DNA of 64,000 nt from Lachnospiraceae bacterium MD308 (GCA_000403475.2 KE159796.1:127570-191569), one strand, 5' to 3'. Positions 1-8,952 are shown, counted from the stretch's first letter. A program made the numbers and translations. The notes: generated by a model from the sequence alone, not told the origin.

Positions 1-1020
1 ACTTCTTGCAAAGGTATATGACCATGCAAAACATTGTTATAAATTTGGTTTTCGCATGCTTACATTAGGCTGGTCAGATGGAAGCACTTTTCTCCCGGTC
101 AACAGTGTCCTTCTCTCCACCGAAAATAAAAAGAACAGAATCAATGAAGCAAAGGAAACGGATAAAAGAACGGTTGGATATAAGCGCCGTATGCTTGCTG
201 TCAAGAAAGGAACGATCGCCATGCTGGAGCTTTTAAAATCTGCTAAAAAGGCTGGTATTCCGGCTAAATACGTTCTGTTTGACAGCTGGTTCTCTTCTCC
301 AAGCTCCCTTCATGCTGTCAAAGAAATCGGATATGATGTAATTGCAATGGTAAAGAAAACACCTAAAATGTTCTTCCGGTATAACAGCGAAGATATGCCG
401 CTGACAACTATTTACAAGAAAAACAGGAAACGGCGTGGACGTTCCCGGTATCTGCTTTCCGTCATGGTGGATGTTGTAAAGGAAGGAAAAACCATCCCTG
501 CCAAAGTGGTCTATATCCGTAACAAAAACAAGAGAAAGGAATATCTTTGTCTCATTTCCACAGACGTGAGTCTGAGTGAAGAAGAGATTATCCGCATTTA
601 TGGAAAACGCTGGGATATTGAAGTATTCTTCAAAGTCTGCAAGAGCTATCTTAATCTAAGTAAAGAATGCAGATCCCTATCTTATGATGCAATGACTGCT
701 CATACAGCAATCGTTTTTACAAGATATATGATGCTTTCCCTGGAGAACCGGGAATCTAATGATACCCGTTCTATGGGGGAACTGTTTTTATACTTTTCTG
801 ATGAGATGTCTGATATCACATGGATACAGGCTTTTCAAATGCTGCTTCAAATGTTCAGAACTCTGCTTGTGGATCAGATAGATATATCTGATGAAAAAAT
901 CGACGAGCTGGTAAAAGCATTTATGGATGCAATACCTGCACTTTTAAAATCGAAGCTGCAAGTGGCATAATTGACTGAACATTGACAACTGAATACTGCC
1001 AGATATTGAATTTTCAAGGT
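1..1020 (+). mobile_element. IS4-type insertion sequence, right-hand part
   Basis: The window opens inside an insertion sequence: the transposase frame is open from base 2 and ends at 970, so the left end lies outside. About 60 bases follow the transposase stop before the 3' end of prs at 1034. The right terminus therefore lies roughly between 975 and 1033, but I cannot identify the terminal inverted repeat without the left end. The boundary given is approximate. Confidence 0.55.
2..970 (+). CDS. IS4 family transposase, 5' end outside window
   Basis: This DDE transposase would catalyse cut-and-paste movement of its insertion sequence. The frame is open from base 2, and the first ATG inside the window (56) is internal, so the true start is upstream. 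The YREK signature of IS4 transposases is visible near 600-645 as YGKRWDIEVFFKVCK (Y-2-R-3-E-6-K). An upstream FDSWFSSP motif, near 268-300, would carry a catalytic Asp. No frameshift or internal stop is seen in the visible part, so the copy may be active. It points towards the convergent prs gene 64 bases away. Family assignment is firm; the exact IS name cannot be given. Confidence 0.85.
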   Translation, partial: LLAKVYDHAKHCYKFGFRMLTLGWSDGSTFLPVNSVLLSTENKKNRINEAKETDKRTVGYKRRMLAVKKGTIAMLELLKSAKKAGIPAKYVLFDSWFSSPSSLHAVKEIGYDVIAMVKKTPKMFFRYNSEDMPLTTIYKKNRKRRGRSRYLLSVMVDVVKEGKTIPAKVVYIRNKNKRKEYLCLISTDVSLSEEEIIRIYGKRWDIEVFFKVCKSYLNLSKECRSLSYDAMTAHTAIVFTRYMMLSLENRESNDTRSMGELFLYFSDEMSDITWIQAFQMLLQMFRTLLVDQIDISDEKIDELVKAFMDAIPALLKSKLQVA

Positions 1021-1033
1021 GCATAGCTAAAAT

Positions 1034-2218
1034 CTATGTGCGAAGTTTGAGTTTATAATTTTCCAGTAATTTATGAATCTTATCTGTCGGAACCATAACC
1101 GTGCTGATGGGAATATCATGATTCAGAGAATCGATGATCAGAGACATGAATTTGCTCATGTCAGCAGTAAGAAAATAAGGTTTTTCTTTTGTACATGGCG
1201 GAAGGTATGTTAAGTTAGTGGTAATTACGCGGTCGATATAACCTTTTTCATAGTATTCGTCGAATTTGTCAAAACCATCAGTGAACAAGCCGAAAGTTGT
1301 ACACACAAATACTCTGCCCGCACCACGGCTCTTAATCTGCTTTGCAACATCAAGCATACTTTCTCCTGAGGATATCATGTCGTCGATGATGATGACATCT
1401 TTTCCCGATATATTATCGCCGAGAAATTCGTGTGCGACAATAGGGTTCTTTCCGCCGATTACCTGAGAATAGTCGCGGCGTTTATAGAACATACCCATGT
1501 CCACTCCTATGACGTTGGAAAAATATACAGCTCGGTGCATTGCTCCCTCGTCTGGGCTGATGATCATTAAATGTTCCTTGTTCACTTCAAGGTCAGGCTC
1601 TGCGCGCAGAAGCGCTTTCATAAACTGATAAGCGGGACTGAAGTTGTCAAAGCCGTGAAGCGGAATTGCATTCTGTACCCGCGGGTCGTGGGCGTCAAAT
1701 GTAATTATATTGTCAACGCCCATATCAACAAGTTCCTGGAGCGCAAACGCGCAGTCTAAAGACTCTCTTTTCGTGCGTTTATGCTGGCGGCTTTCATAAA
1801 GAAATGGCATAATGACATTCACTCGGTGAGCCTTGCCGTTGGCCGCTGAGATGATACGCTTCAGGTCTTGGTAATGATCGTCCGGCGACATATGGTTCAA
1901 GTGTCCGTTTACAGTGTAGGTCAGGCTGTAATTGCATACATCCACCATTACAAAGAGGTCTGCTCCCCGGATGGATTCTCTGAGAAAGCCCTTTGCTTCT
2001 CCTGTCCCAAAGCGAGGGCAGTGGCAATCGATTAGGTAGTTATCTTGTTTGTAACTGGAAAAAAGAGATGAATGTAAAGCGGTATGATATGTCTCCTGCC
2101 TGAATTTTACAATGTAATCATTTACCTTTTTTCCGCGCTCTAAGCAGCTTTCCAACGCTGCAATCTTAAGCGGAGCTACCGGGAGTATAGTCTCCATTTC
2201 CTTTATATCATTGGTCAT
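1034..2218 (-). CDS. prs: Ribose-phosphate pyrophosphokinase (PRPP synthetase)
   Basis: Makes phosphoribosyl pyrophosphate from ribose 5-phosphate and ATP, the precursor for purines, pyrimidines, NAD, His and Trp. The C-terminal half carries the PRPP-binding loop VIIIDDMISSGESM, preceded by the FDAHDPRVQNAI segment of the family. At 394 residues it is longer than the usual ~315-residue bacterial enzyme and belongs to the long Clostridia form. I chose the ATG at 2218 because AGGAG lies 7 nt upstream; the ATG at 2224 is only one base from that site. Promoter-like boxes lie at 2262-2291. The gene ends 64 bases from a convergent transposase and no terminator is visible there, so the insertion may have displaced it. 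Confidence 0.93.
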   Translation of the reverse strand: MTNDIKEMETILPVAPLKIAALESCLERGKKVNDYIVKFRQETYHTALHSSLFSSYKQDNYLIDCHCPRFGTGEAKGFLRESIRGADLFVMVDVCNYSLTYTVNGHLNHMSPDDHYQDLKRIISAANGKAHRVNVIMPFLYESRQHKRTKRESLDCAFALQELVDMGVDNIITFDAHDPRVQNAIPLHGFDNFSPAYQFMKALLRAEPDLEVNKEHLMIISPDEGAMHRAVYFSNVIGVDMGMFYKRRDYSQVIGGKNPIVAHEFLGDNISGKDVIIIDDMISSGESMLDVAKQIKSRGAGRVFVCTTFGLFTDGFDKFDEYYEKGYIDRVITTNLTYLPPCTKEKPYFLTADMSKFMSLIIDSLNHDIPISTVMVPTDKIHKLLENYKLKLRT

Positions 2219-2261
2219 ATACATTCTCCTGCATAAAAAATTAATTAAAGTTTACTCTTTA

Positions 2262-2291
2262 GTTATATCACTATTTATAGGAGCAGGTCAA
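2262..2291 (-). promoter_or_regulatory. Promoter of prs
   Basis: Read on the minus strand: TTGACC (2291-2286), an 18-nt spacer, TATAAC (2267-2262). It lies 44 nt upstream of the chosen prs start and is back to back with the promoter of the rightward gene. Confidence 0.5.
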
Positions 2292-2299
2292 TGTTTTGA

Positions 2300-2329
2300 T
2301 TGGACTATTTTTGCTGGATACGTTATACT
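2300..2329 (+). promoter_or_regulatory. Promoter of the DUF512-der-plsY-gpsA run
   Basis: TTGGAC (2300-2305), 18-nt spacer, TATACT (2324-2329), ending 38 nt before the ATG at 2368. It would serve the whole tightly spaced gene run downstream. Confidence 0.45.
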
Positions 2330-2367
2330 TAATATAGATTGGGATTTTTGTATGAAAGGATTTTGAT

Positions 2368-3681
2368 ATGAAGCATGAGCATATAGTGAAGAATGTCTGT
2401 CCGGACAGTATCGCACAGGAGCTTGGCATTGAACCGGGAGATTGTCTGTTATCTGTTAATGGCAACGAGATAGAGGATGTGTTTGATTATCATTTCTATG
2501 TGAATGATGAGTATCTCACGATTCTGATCCGGAAACCTTACGGGGAGGAATGGGAGTTAGAGATTGAAAAAGATTATGAGGAAGATTTGGGGATAGAGTT
2601 TGAGCAGGGATTGATGGATGAGTATCGTTCCTGCCGCAACAAATGTATGTTTTGCTTTATCGACCAGATGCCGGAGGGGATGCGGGATACGCTGTATTTT
2701 AAGGATGATGATTCCAGACTTTCTTTCCTTCAGGGAAATTATATCACTTTGACGAATATGAGTGACCATGATATAGAGAGAATTATACGTTTCCGTCTGG
2801 AACCAATTAATATTTCTTTTCACACTACGAATCCGAAGCTTCGATGCAAGATGTTAAATAATCGGTTTGCAGGAGAGGCGCTTAAGAAGGCGGACAGGCT
2901 TTATGAGGCAGGAATCCGCATGAACGGACAGATTGTGCTGTGCAAAGGAATTAATGATGGGGAAGAGCTGACGCGCAGTATTGGGAAGCTGTCCTGCTAT
3001 CTTCCATATCTTGAGAGTGTGTCGGTAGTCCCGGTAGGGCTGACGAAATATCGGGAAGGGTTATATTCTTTAGAGCCTTTTACCAAAGAGGACGCTAAAG
3101 AGGTGCTTGATAACATTCACAGGTGGCAGGAGCAGATTTACAAAGAGAGAGGAACTCATTTTATACATGGGGGAGATGAATGGTATATTCTGGCAGAGGA
3201 GGAGCTGCCGGAGGAAGAGCGTTATGACGGGTATCTCCAGCTTGAGAATGGTGTAGGTATGCTGAGGCTTCTTATAGATGAGTTCGAAGAAAGTATAAGC
3301 AAGCTGCCCGGAGATATAAAAAAGCGGGAGGTATCTGTGGCTACCGGAAAGTTGGCGTACCCTTATATCTGTAAGCTTGCCCAAAGGATCACAGAGAAAT
3401 ATACCGGCACGGAAGTTCATGTCTATGCGATTGAAAATAATTTTTTTGGAGAGTTGATAACAGTATCAGGGCTGATTACCGGACAAGATTTGGAGGCACA
3501 GCTTAAGGGCAGGCCTTTGGGGAAGAAGCTTCTTCTTCCCTGCAATATGTTCCGCAGCGGTGAGGAGGTGTTTTTAGATGATATGACGTTAACGCAGCTT
3601 GCCGAGGCTTTACAAGTACGCGTAGATATTGTAAAATCAAGCGGACAGGACTTTATAGATGCAATTTTACATTTAGAATAG
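2368..3681 (+). CDS. DUF512 family protein: PDZ domain plus radical SAM-like core
   Basis: Function is not established. The N-terminal ~60 residues form a PDZ-like domain (ELGIEPGDCLLSVNG). A cysteine motif C-x3-C-x2-C (C89, C93, C96) in CRNKCMFCFIDQ matches a radical-SAM 4Fe-4S site, and the C-terminal ~200 residues correspond to the DUF512 domain. Length (437 aa) is typical. An AAAGGA Shine-Dalgarno precedes ATG 2368. It sits 10 nt upstream of der, an arrangement common in Clostridia, which suggests a link to ribosome assembly or membrane biogenesis; that link is inference only. Confidence 0.85.
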   Translation: MKHEHIVKNVCPDSIAQELGIEPGDCLLSVNGNEIEDVFDYHFYVNDEYLTILIRKPYGEEWELEIEKDYEEDLGIEFEQGLMDEYRSCRNKCMFCFIDQMPEGMRDTLYFKDDDSRLSFLQGNYITLTNMSDHDIERIIRFRLEPINISFHTTNPKLRCKMLNNRFAGEALKKADRLYEAGIRMNGQIVLCKGINDGEELTRSIGKLSCYLPYLESVSVVPVGLTKYREGLYSLEPFTKEDAKEVLDNIHRWQEQIYKERGTHFIHGGDEWYILAEEELPEEERYDGYLQLENGVGMLRLLIDEFEESISKLPGDIKKREVSVATGKLAYPYICKLAQRITEKYTGTEVHVYAIENNFFGELITVSGLITGQDLEAQLKGRPLGKKLLLPCNMFRSGEEVFLDDMTLTQLAEALQVRVDIVKSSGQDFIDAILHLE

Positions 3682-3691
3682 GAGATAGATT

Positions 3692-5020
3692 ATGAGTAAA
3701 CCAGTAGTTGCAATTGTGGGAAGACCGAATGTAGGTAAATCCACGCTGTTTAATGCGCTGGCGGGAGAGAAGATATCTATTGTAAAAGATACGCCAGGAG
3801 TAACGAGAGACCGCATTTACGCGGATGTATCGTGGCTTGATCGGAACTTTACCATGATTGACACAGGAGGTATCGAGCCGGACAGCAAGGATGTTATTCT
3901 GTCGCAGATGAGAGATCAGGCGCAGATAGCCATTGATACTTCAGATGTGATCGTATTTATGACGGATGTACGCCAGGGATTGATTGATTCAGACTCCAAA
4001 GTGGCAGATATGTTGAGACGTTCCGGAAAGCCTGTTGTTCTTGTGGTAAATAAGGTGGACAGTTTTGAGAAATACATGCCGGATGTGTATGAATTCTATA
4101 ATCTGGGAATTGGGGAGCCGATTCCGATATCTGCTTCGTCAAAACTGGGCATCGGGGATATGCTTGACGAGATTATTGGCCATTTTCCGGAAAAGAAGGA
4201 GGAAGATGAGGAGGATGAACGACCAAGGATTGCCATTGTGGGGAAGCCGAATGTGGGGAAATCCTCTATCGTCAATAAGCTTCTTGGAGAGCAGCGGGTG
4301 ATCGTATCAGATATAGCAGGAACTACGAGAGACGCGATTGATACAGAGATTGTGCATGATGGGCGGGAGTATGTGTTTATCGATACTGCCGGACTTAGGA
4401 GAAAGAGTCGTATTAAGGAGGAGCTGGAGCGCTATAGTATTATTCGCGCGGTGACGGCAGTGGAGCGCTCGGATGTGGTGCTTGTGGTGATTGATGCAGC
4501 AGAAGGAGTGACAGAGCAGGATGCTAAAATTGCCGGGATTGCTCATGAGCGCGGCAAAGGGATTGTAATCGTGGTAAATAAATGGGACGCCATCGAGAAA
4601 GATGATAAAACCATGAGGAATTACGAGAATGAGATACGCCGGGTTCTCTCCTTTATGCCTTATGCACAGATTATGTACGTGTCTGCTCAGACAGGGCAGC
4701 GCCTGAACAAACTTTATGACGTCATCGATGTGGTAATTGAGAATCAGAATCTTCGTGTAGCAACAGGAGTGCTCAATGAGATTATGATGGAAGCGGTGGC
4801 TATGCAGCAGCCGCCGTCAGACAAAGGAAAGAGGCTGAAGCTTTATTATATTACTCAAGTATCAGTGAAGCCTCCGGCATTTGTAATCTTTGTGAATGAC
4901 AGAGAGCTGATGCATTTTTCCTATACAAGATATCTGGAAAATAAGATTCGGGAAGCGTTCGGTTTTAAGGGAACTTCGTTAAAGTTTTTCATTCGCGAGA
5001 GAAAGGAAAAGGAAAGGTAG
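3692..5020 (+). CDS. der: Ribosome biogenesis GTPase Der (EngA)
   Basis: Double-domain GTPase needed for late 50S subunit assembly. Two complete G domains are visible: GRPNVGKST near residues 9-17 with DTGG and NKVD, and GKPNVGKSS near 184-192 with DTAG and NKWD. A C-terminal KH-like domain follows, ending in a basic stretch. At 442 aa it has the usual length. The start follows GGAGATAG at the end of the upstream gene. plsY begins 2 nt after the stop, so translation is probably coupled. Confidence 0.97.
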   Translation: MSKPVVAIVGRPNVGKSTLFNALAGEKISIVKDTPGVTRDRIYADVSWLDRNFTMIDTGGIEPDSKDVILSQMRDQAQIAIDTSDVIVFMTDVRQGLIDSDSKVADMLRRSGKPVVLVVNKVDSFEKYMPDVYEFYNLGIGEPIPISASSKLGIGDMLDEIIGHFPEKKEEDEEDERPRIAIVGKPNVGKSSIVNKLLGEQRVIVSDIAGTTRDAIDTEIVHDGREYVFIDTAGLRRKSRIKEELERYSIIRAVTAVERSDVVLVVIDAAEGVTEQDAKIAGIAHERGKGIVIVVNKWDAIEKDDKTMRNYENEIRRVLSFMPYAQIMYVSAQTGQRLNKLYDVIDVVIENQNLRVATGVLNEIMMEAVAMQQPPSDKGKRLKLYYITQVSVKPPAFVIFVNDRELMHFSYTRYLENKIREAFGFKGTSLKFFIRERKEKER

Positions 5021-5022
5021 TT

Positions 5023-5673
5023 ATGGAAAGAATTATCTGTGTATGTATCGGGTATGCTTTCGGACTTTTGCAGACAGGATATATTTATGGAAAGATCCAT
5101 CATGTTGACATCCGCAAGCAGGGGAGCGGAAATGCAGGAACAACCAATGCGCTTCGGACGTTGGGGTGGAAAGCGGGAGTTGTAACGCTCCTTGGCGATG
5201 CCTTTAAATGTGTGTTTGCGGTTGTGGCGGTGCATCTGATCTATAAGAGCAGTCATGCGCAGATATTGCCGCTGCTTTCGATGTATGCAGGAATGGGTGC
5301 TGTGTTGGGGCATAATTATCCATTCTATATGAAATTCAAGGGTGGTAAAGGAATCGCTGCGACGGCTGGTCTTCTTCTTAGTACCACGACGCCTGTGATG
5401 GTACTGATCTGTCTGGCAGCGTTCGTCGGTCTGGTAGCGGCGACGCGGTATGTGTCGGTGGGGTCTCTGGTTGTGGTAGTTATCTATCTTCTGGAAATTA
5501 TTTATCAGGGGCAGACAGGCGTTTACAAGATGGCGGATCATTACCTCTATGAGATGTATGGAATTGCAGCGTTTTTGATGATTTTGGCATTTTTTAAGCA
5601 CCGGGAGAATATCAAGAGGCTTCTTAGGGGAACAGAAAATAAGATTAGTGTTGGTAAAAGTAAGAGCAAATAA
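5023..5673 (+). CDS. plsY: Acyl-phosphate:glycerol-3-phosphate acyltransferase PlsY
   Basis: Membrane enzyme that acylates glycerol 3-phosphate at sn-1 from acyl-phosphate, the first step of phosphatidic acid synthesis. The sequence has several hydrophobic spans and the conserved loops GSGNAGTTNALRTLG (near residues 28-42) and GHNYPFYMKFKGGKGIA (near 96-112), both hallmark PlsY motifs. The 216-residue length is normal. It lies between der and gpsA, whose product supplies its acceptor substrate, so the two successive reactions of phospholipid synthesis are co-transcribed. Confidence 0.96.
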   Translation: MERIICVCIGYAFGLLQTGYIYGKIHHVDIRKQGSGNAGTTNALRTLGWKAGVVTLLGDAFKCVFAVVAVHLIYKSSHAQILPLLSMYAGMGAVLGHNYPFYMKFKGGKGIAATAGLLLSTTTPVMVLICLAAFVGLVAATRYVSVGSLVVVVIYLLEIIYQGQTGVYKMADHYLYEMYGIAAFLMILAFFKHRENIKRLLRGTENKISVGKSKSK

Positions 5674-5700
5674 AAATAAGTTATGTCAGGAGGTTATAAA

Positions 5701-6717
5701 ATGGCAAATGTAGGTATTATGGGTGCGGGAAGCTGGGGAACGGCGCTGGCGCTTCTGCTTCACAGCAACGGACATCAAGTGACAGTATGGTCGATCAGCG
5801 AGGAGGAGGTAAGGATGCTCTCCGAAGAAAGAGAGCATAAAAGTAAACTTCCGGGGGTTCCTATTCCAGAGGATATGGTGTTCACAGATAATATAGAGGA
5901 GACAGTAAAAGAGAAGGATTTTATTGTAATGGCTGTTCCGTCTCCATTTACGAGGAATACGGCGCGCAGTATGTGTTCATTTGTTGTGGACGGGCAGATT
6001 ATCGTGGATGTGGCAAAGGGGATAGAGGAGAGTACATTAATGACCCTTTCCCAGCAGATTGAACAGGAGATTCCCCAGGCGAATGTGGCGGTGCTTTCCG
6101 GACCAAGTCATGCGGAGGAGGTAGGAAGAGGACTTCCTACGGCAGTTGTTATCGGGGCAAAGACGAAGAAAATTGCCGAGTATCTTCAGAATGCATTCAT
6201 GAATCAGGTGTTCCGCGTGTATATCAGTCCCGACAGGCTCGGTATGGAGCTTGGCGGTTCCCTTAAAAATGTCATTGCCCTGGCGGCGGGTATTGCAGAT
6301 GGGATGGGATATGGCGACAATACAAAAGCTGCGCTGATTACGAGAGGAATCGCAGAGATTGCACAGCTCGGGGTAAAGATGGGCGGAGCGATCGAAAGCT
6401 TTACAGGTCTTACAGGAATCGGAGACTTGATCGTTACCTGTGCCAGCGTCCACAGCCGGAACAGGAAGGCCGGATATCTGATGGGGCAGGGAAAATCTAT
6501 GCAGGAAGCCATGGATGAAGTACAGATGGTTGTGGAGGGCGTCTACTCCACGAAAGCGGCAGTGAAGCTTGGAAAGCTGCACGATGTACCGCTTCCTATC
6601 GTCAGCAAGGTAAATGAAGTGCTTTTTGAAGGGAAGGACCCGAAGGAGGCGGTGAACGAGCTGATGTTAAGAGATTCCAAGGCAGAGCACCATGCAATGC
6701 CGTGGAAGGAAGAATAA
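5701..6717 (+). CDS. gpsA: Glycerol-3-phosphate dehydrogenase [NAD(P)+]
   Basis: Reduces dihydroxyacetone phosphate to sn-glycerol 3-phosphate for phospholipid synthesis. N-terminal Rossmann loop GAGSWGTA (near residues 7-14); family motifs SGPSHAEEV, LKNVIALAAG with the catalytic-type Lys, and GLTGIGDLIVTC follow. I chose ATG 5701 (338 aa) because a full AGGAGG (5688-5693) lies 7 nt upstream; an ATG at 5683 overlaps the Shine-Dalgarno and has none of its own. It directly follows plsY, which uses its product, and precedes spoIVA. Confidence 0.96.
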   Translation: MANVGIMGAGSWGTALALLLHSNGHQVTVWSISEEEVRMLSEEREHKSKLPGVPIPEDMVFTDNIEETVKEKDFIVMAVPSPFTRNTARSMCSFVVDGQIIVDVAKGIEESTLMTLSQQIEQEIPQANVAVLSGPSHAEEVGRGLPTAVVIGAKTKKIAEYLQNAFMNQVFRVYISPDRLGMELGGSLKNVIALAAGIADGMGYGDNTKAALITRGIAEIAQLGVKMGGAIESFTGLTGIGDLIVTCASVHSRNRKAGYLMGQGKSMQEAMDEVQMVVEGVYSTKAAVKLGKLHDVPLPIVSKVNEVLFEGKDPKEAVNELMLRDSKAEHHAMPWKEE

Positions 6718-6760
6718 ATATTTTGTAATTGAAAAAAGTTCTAAAAGAAATACCCTCTTG

Positions 6761-6768
6761 CATACACT
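6761..6768 (+). promoter_or_regulatory. Possible sigma-E -10 element for spoIVA
   Basis: CATACACT fits the sporulation sigma-E -10 consensus (CATACAnT) and lies 28 nt upstream of the spoIVA ATG. The expected -35 region, about 14 nt further up (TCTAAAA), is a poor match. spoIVA is sigma-E dependent in Bacillus, which is the main reason to list it. Confidence 0.35.
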
Positions 6769-6796
6769 GTTATCAGCAGAACAAGGGGGTATTAGA

Positions 6797-8269
6797 ATGA
6801 ATACGTTTCAATTATACAAGGATATCGAGGCCCGGACAAAGGGAGAAATATACATAGGGGTAGTGGGGCCGGTGAGGACTGGAAAGTCTACGTTTATCAA
6901 ACGATTCATGGATGTGCTGGTGCTCCCGCATATGGAGGATGAGCATGGAAAGGAACGGACAAAGGATGAACTGCCGCAATCGGCATCCGGGCGTACGATC
7001 ATGACGACAGAGCCTAAGTTCGTGCCAAAGGAAGCAGCAGAAATCAAACTTTCGGAGGATGTCCGGGTGAAGGTGCGGCTTATAGACTGTGTGGGTTATA
7101 TGGTGGAGGGCGCTTCTGGCCATGTAGAGGGAAACGGGGAGCGTATGGTTAAAACGCCCTGGTTCGATTATGAGATTCCATTTACCAAGGCGGCAGGAAT
7201 CGGGACTCGCAAAGTAATACATGACCACGCCACGATAGGTATTGTAGTAACTACAGATGGAAGCATCGGTGAGATTGAGAGGGAGCATTACCGCGCAGCG
7301 GAAGGTCAGACAATAAGGGAACTTCAGACGATTGGAAAGCCTTTTGTAGTGCTGGTGAATTCCGTTAAGCCCTATGGTGACGATGCAAAAAAAGTAGTCG
7401 GGGAGATTGAGCAGGAATATGGTGTCAAAGCCCTTCCGGTCAACTGTGAGCAGCTAAAGGAAGATGACATCTATAAAATATTAGAGGAAGTTATGTTTGA
7501 ATTTCCTGTTTCAGAAATCCAGTTCTTCATTCCGAAATGGGTGGAGATGCTGCCCAGGGATCATGTGATCAAGCAGGATATTTTAGGCCATATCCGGGAT
7601 GTGATGGAGCAGATGAGCGAGGTGCGTGACGCCGCCGGGGGGCTTGGGATGCCGGAAAGCTCTTACATAGATGAAATGAAGATTGACCATATCGGTATGG
7701 ACAACGGCTGTGTAAAGGTGCGTATCGGAGTGGCGGAGAAGTTTTACTATCAGATGCTCAGTGACCTTACCGGTATGACCATCGCAGGGCAGTATGAGCT
7801 GATTGCTGCCATGAAGAATCTTTCAGAATTAAAGACAGAGTATGAGGATGTGAAGGATGCCTTTGCTTCCGTGAGGATGAAGGGTTACGGAATGGTGAGT
7901 CCCAAGAAAGAGGAGATTACGTTAGATGAGCCGACGATCATCAAGCAGGGCAATAAATATGGCGTCAAGATTCATTCCCAGGCGCCTTCTATCCACCTGA
8001 TTCGTGCCAATATCGAGACAGAGATTGCGCCGATTGTCGGAAATGAGCAGCAGGCACAGGATTTGATCGACTATATCAAGACGATGAGCGATACAGAAGA
8101 GGGAATTTGGGGCACTAATATCTTCGGCAAATCTGTGGAGGACTTAGTGACGGATGGAATGAGAAATAAAATGATGTCCATCAATGATGAGAGCCAGGGA
8201 AAGCTGCAGGATACAATGCAAAAGATTGTCAATGACAGTAACGGCGGAATGGTATGCATTATTATTTAA
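6797..8269 (+). CDS. spoIVA: Stage IV sporulation protein A, coat morphogenetic ATPase
   Basis: SpoIVA polymerises on the outer forespore membrane using ATP and forms the basement layer of the spore coat. The Walker A loop GPVRTGKST is at residues 24-32. The C-terminus is hydrophobic with a cysteine (MVCIII), as in the family. At 490 aa it matches the ~492 aa of the Bacillus protein. ATG 6797 was chosen because AAGGGGG lies about 6 nt upstream and residue 1 then matches family N-termini; the longer frame from 6692 overlaps gpsA. Its presence shows that the organism descends from or is an endospore former. Confidence 0.97.
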   Translation: MNTFQLYKDIEARTKGEIYIGVVGPVRTGKSTFIKRFMDVLVLPHMEDEHGKERTKDELPQSASGRTIMTTEPKFVPKEAAEIKLSEDVRVKVRLIDCVGYMVEGASGHVEGNGERMVKTPWFDYEIPFTKAAGIGTRKVIHDHATIGIVVTTDGSIGEIEREHYRAAEGQTIRELQTIGKPFVVLVNSVKPYGDDAKKVVGEIEQEYGVKALPVNCEQLKEDDIYKILEEVMFEFPVSEIQFFIPKWVEMLPRDHVIKQDILGHIRDVMEQMSEVRDAAGGLGMPESSYIDEMKIDHIGMDNGCVKVRIGVAEKFYYQMLSDLTGMTIAGQYELIAAMKNLSELKTEYEDVKDAFASVRMKGYGMVSPKKEEITLDEPTIIKQGNKYGVKIHSQAPSIHLIRANIETEIAPIVGNEQQAQDLIDYIKTMSDTEEGIWGTNIFGKSVEDLVTDGMRNKMMSINDESQGKLQDTMQKIVNDSNGGMVCIII

Positions 8270-8278
8270 CATTCAAAA

Positions 8279-8398
8279 ATGCGCTGTTACATCAAGGATG
8301 ATTTAAGTGAGCCGCAGGTGGTACAATGTTCAATTTTGTTTTATGGCATTGCTATCGGTGCGGCTTATTTTATTGGGACGGTGAATTTGAAAAAATAA
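8279..8398 (+). CDS. Candidate 39-residue membrane peptide or gene remnant
   Basis: A short frame opens with ATG 8279 and ends at TAA 8396. After a polar start it encodes a hydrophobic segment, SILFYGIAIGAAYFIG, followed by a Lys-Lys tail, which reads like a single transmembrane helix. No Shine-Dalgarno is seen before the ATG. It could instead be the tail of a decayed membrane-protein gene. Recorded because it occupies most of the gap between spoIVA and the GtrA-like gene. Confidence 0.22.
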   Translation: MRCYIKDDLSEPQVVQCSILFYGIAIGAAYFIGTVNLKK

Positions 8399-8481
8399 TT
8401 TCTAAATTTATATGGCAACTATGATGTATTTACGTTATATTATTTAGTGGAAGAAAGAATAAAATAATGTAAGAAAGAAGA

Positions 8482-8898
8482 ATGCAGTATATCATGAAAA
8501 AAGTAATAGACTGGGTGACAATTAAATTCTTAATCGTTGGGGTTATCAACACGTTAGTTGGGACAAGCGTGATGTTTGTGTGCTACAACGTGTTTCATAT
8601 GGGGTACTGGATTGCCTCCGCGATGAATTATATTATCGGGAGCATTGTAAGTTTTTTCCTGAACAAATATTTTACGTTTAAGAGCGGGAAAAAATCATTT
8701 GGTGAGATTGTGAGGTTTGTGATTAATATAACCGTATGCTATATTCTGGCTTATGGGATTGCAAAACCATGCGTACATTATATCCTTTCCGGATACTCCG
8801 GGGCGGTGCGGGATAATGCGGCGATGCTTGCGGGGATGTGCCTGTTTGTAGCATTCAATTATTTCGGGCAGAGGTTTCTGGTGTTCCGGCAGGAATAA
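8482..8898 (+). CDS. GtrA-like family membrane protein
   Basis: Small integral membrane protein with four predicted hydrophobic helices across 138 residues. The motifs FLIVGVINTLVG in helix 1 and NYIIGSIVSFFLNKYFTFK at the helix 2 boundary are typical of the GtrA family (PF04138). Members are thought to move lipid-linked sugars or assist surface-polysaccharide modification. No glycosyltransferase partner lies next to it, so its substrate is unknown. ATG 8494 is an alternative start (MKKVIDWV); AAGAAAGAAG before 8482 is a weak Shine-Dalgarno. Confidence 0.82.
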   Translation: MQYIMKKVIDWVTIKFLIVGVINTLVGTSVMFVCYNVFHMGYWIASAMNYIIGSIVSFFLNKYFTFKSGKKSFGEIVRFVINITVCYILAYGIAKPCVHYILSGYSGAVRDNAAMLAGMCLFVAFNYFGQRFLVFRQE

Positions 8899-8923
8899 TG
8901 CAGCAAAAAAACAGAGCGCACTC

Positions 8924-8952
8924 TTGATTTTATGCGTCGGCGGTATTATAAT
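8924..8952 (+). promoter_or_regulatory. Promoter of ilvE
   Basis: TTGATT (8924-8929), 17-nt spacer, TATAAT (8947-8952), 43 nt before the ilvE ATG. A good sigma-A match that makes ilvE a separate transcription unit. Confidence 0.65.

Noticed and set aside
4921-5601. 226-codon minus-strand frame over der/plsY
   Set aside because: Overlaps two conserved genes completely; no promoter or Shine-Dalgarno.
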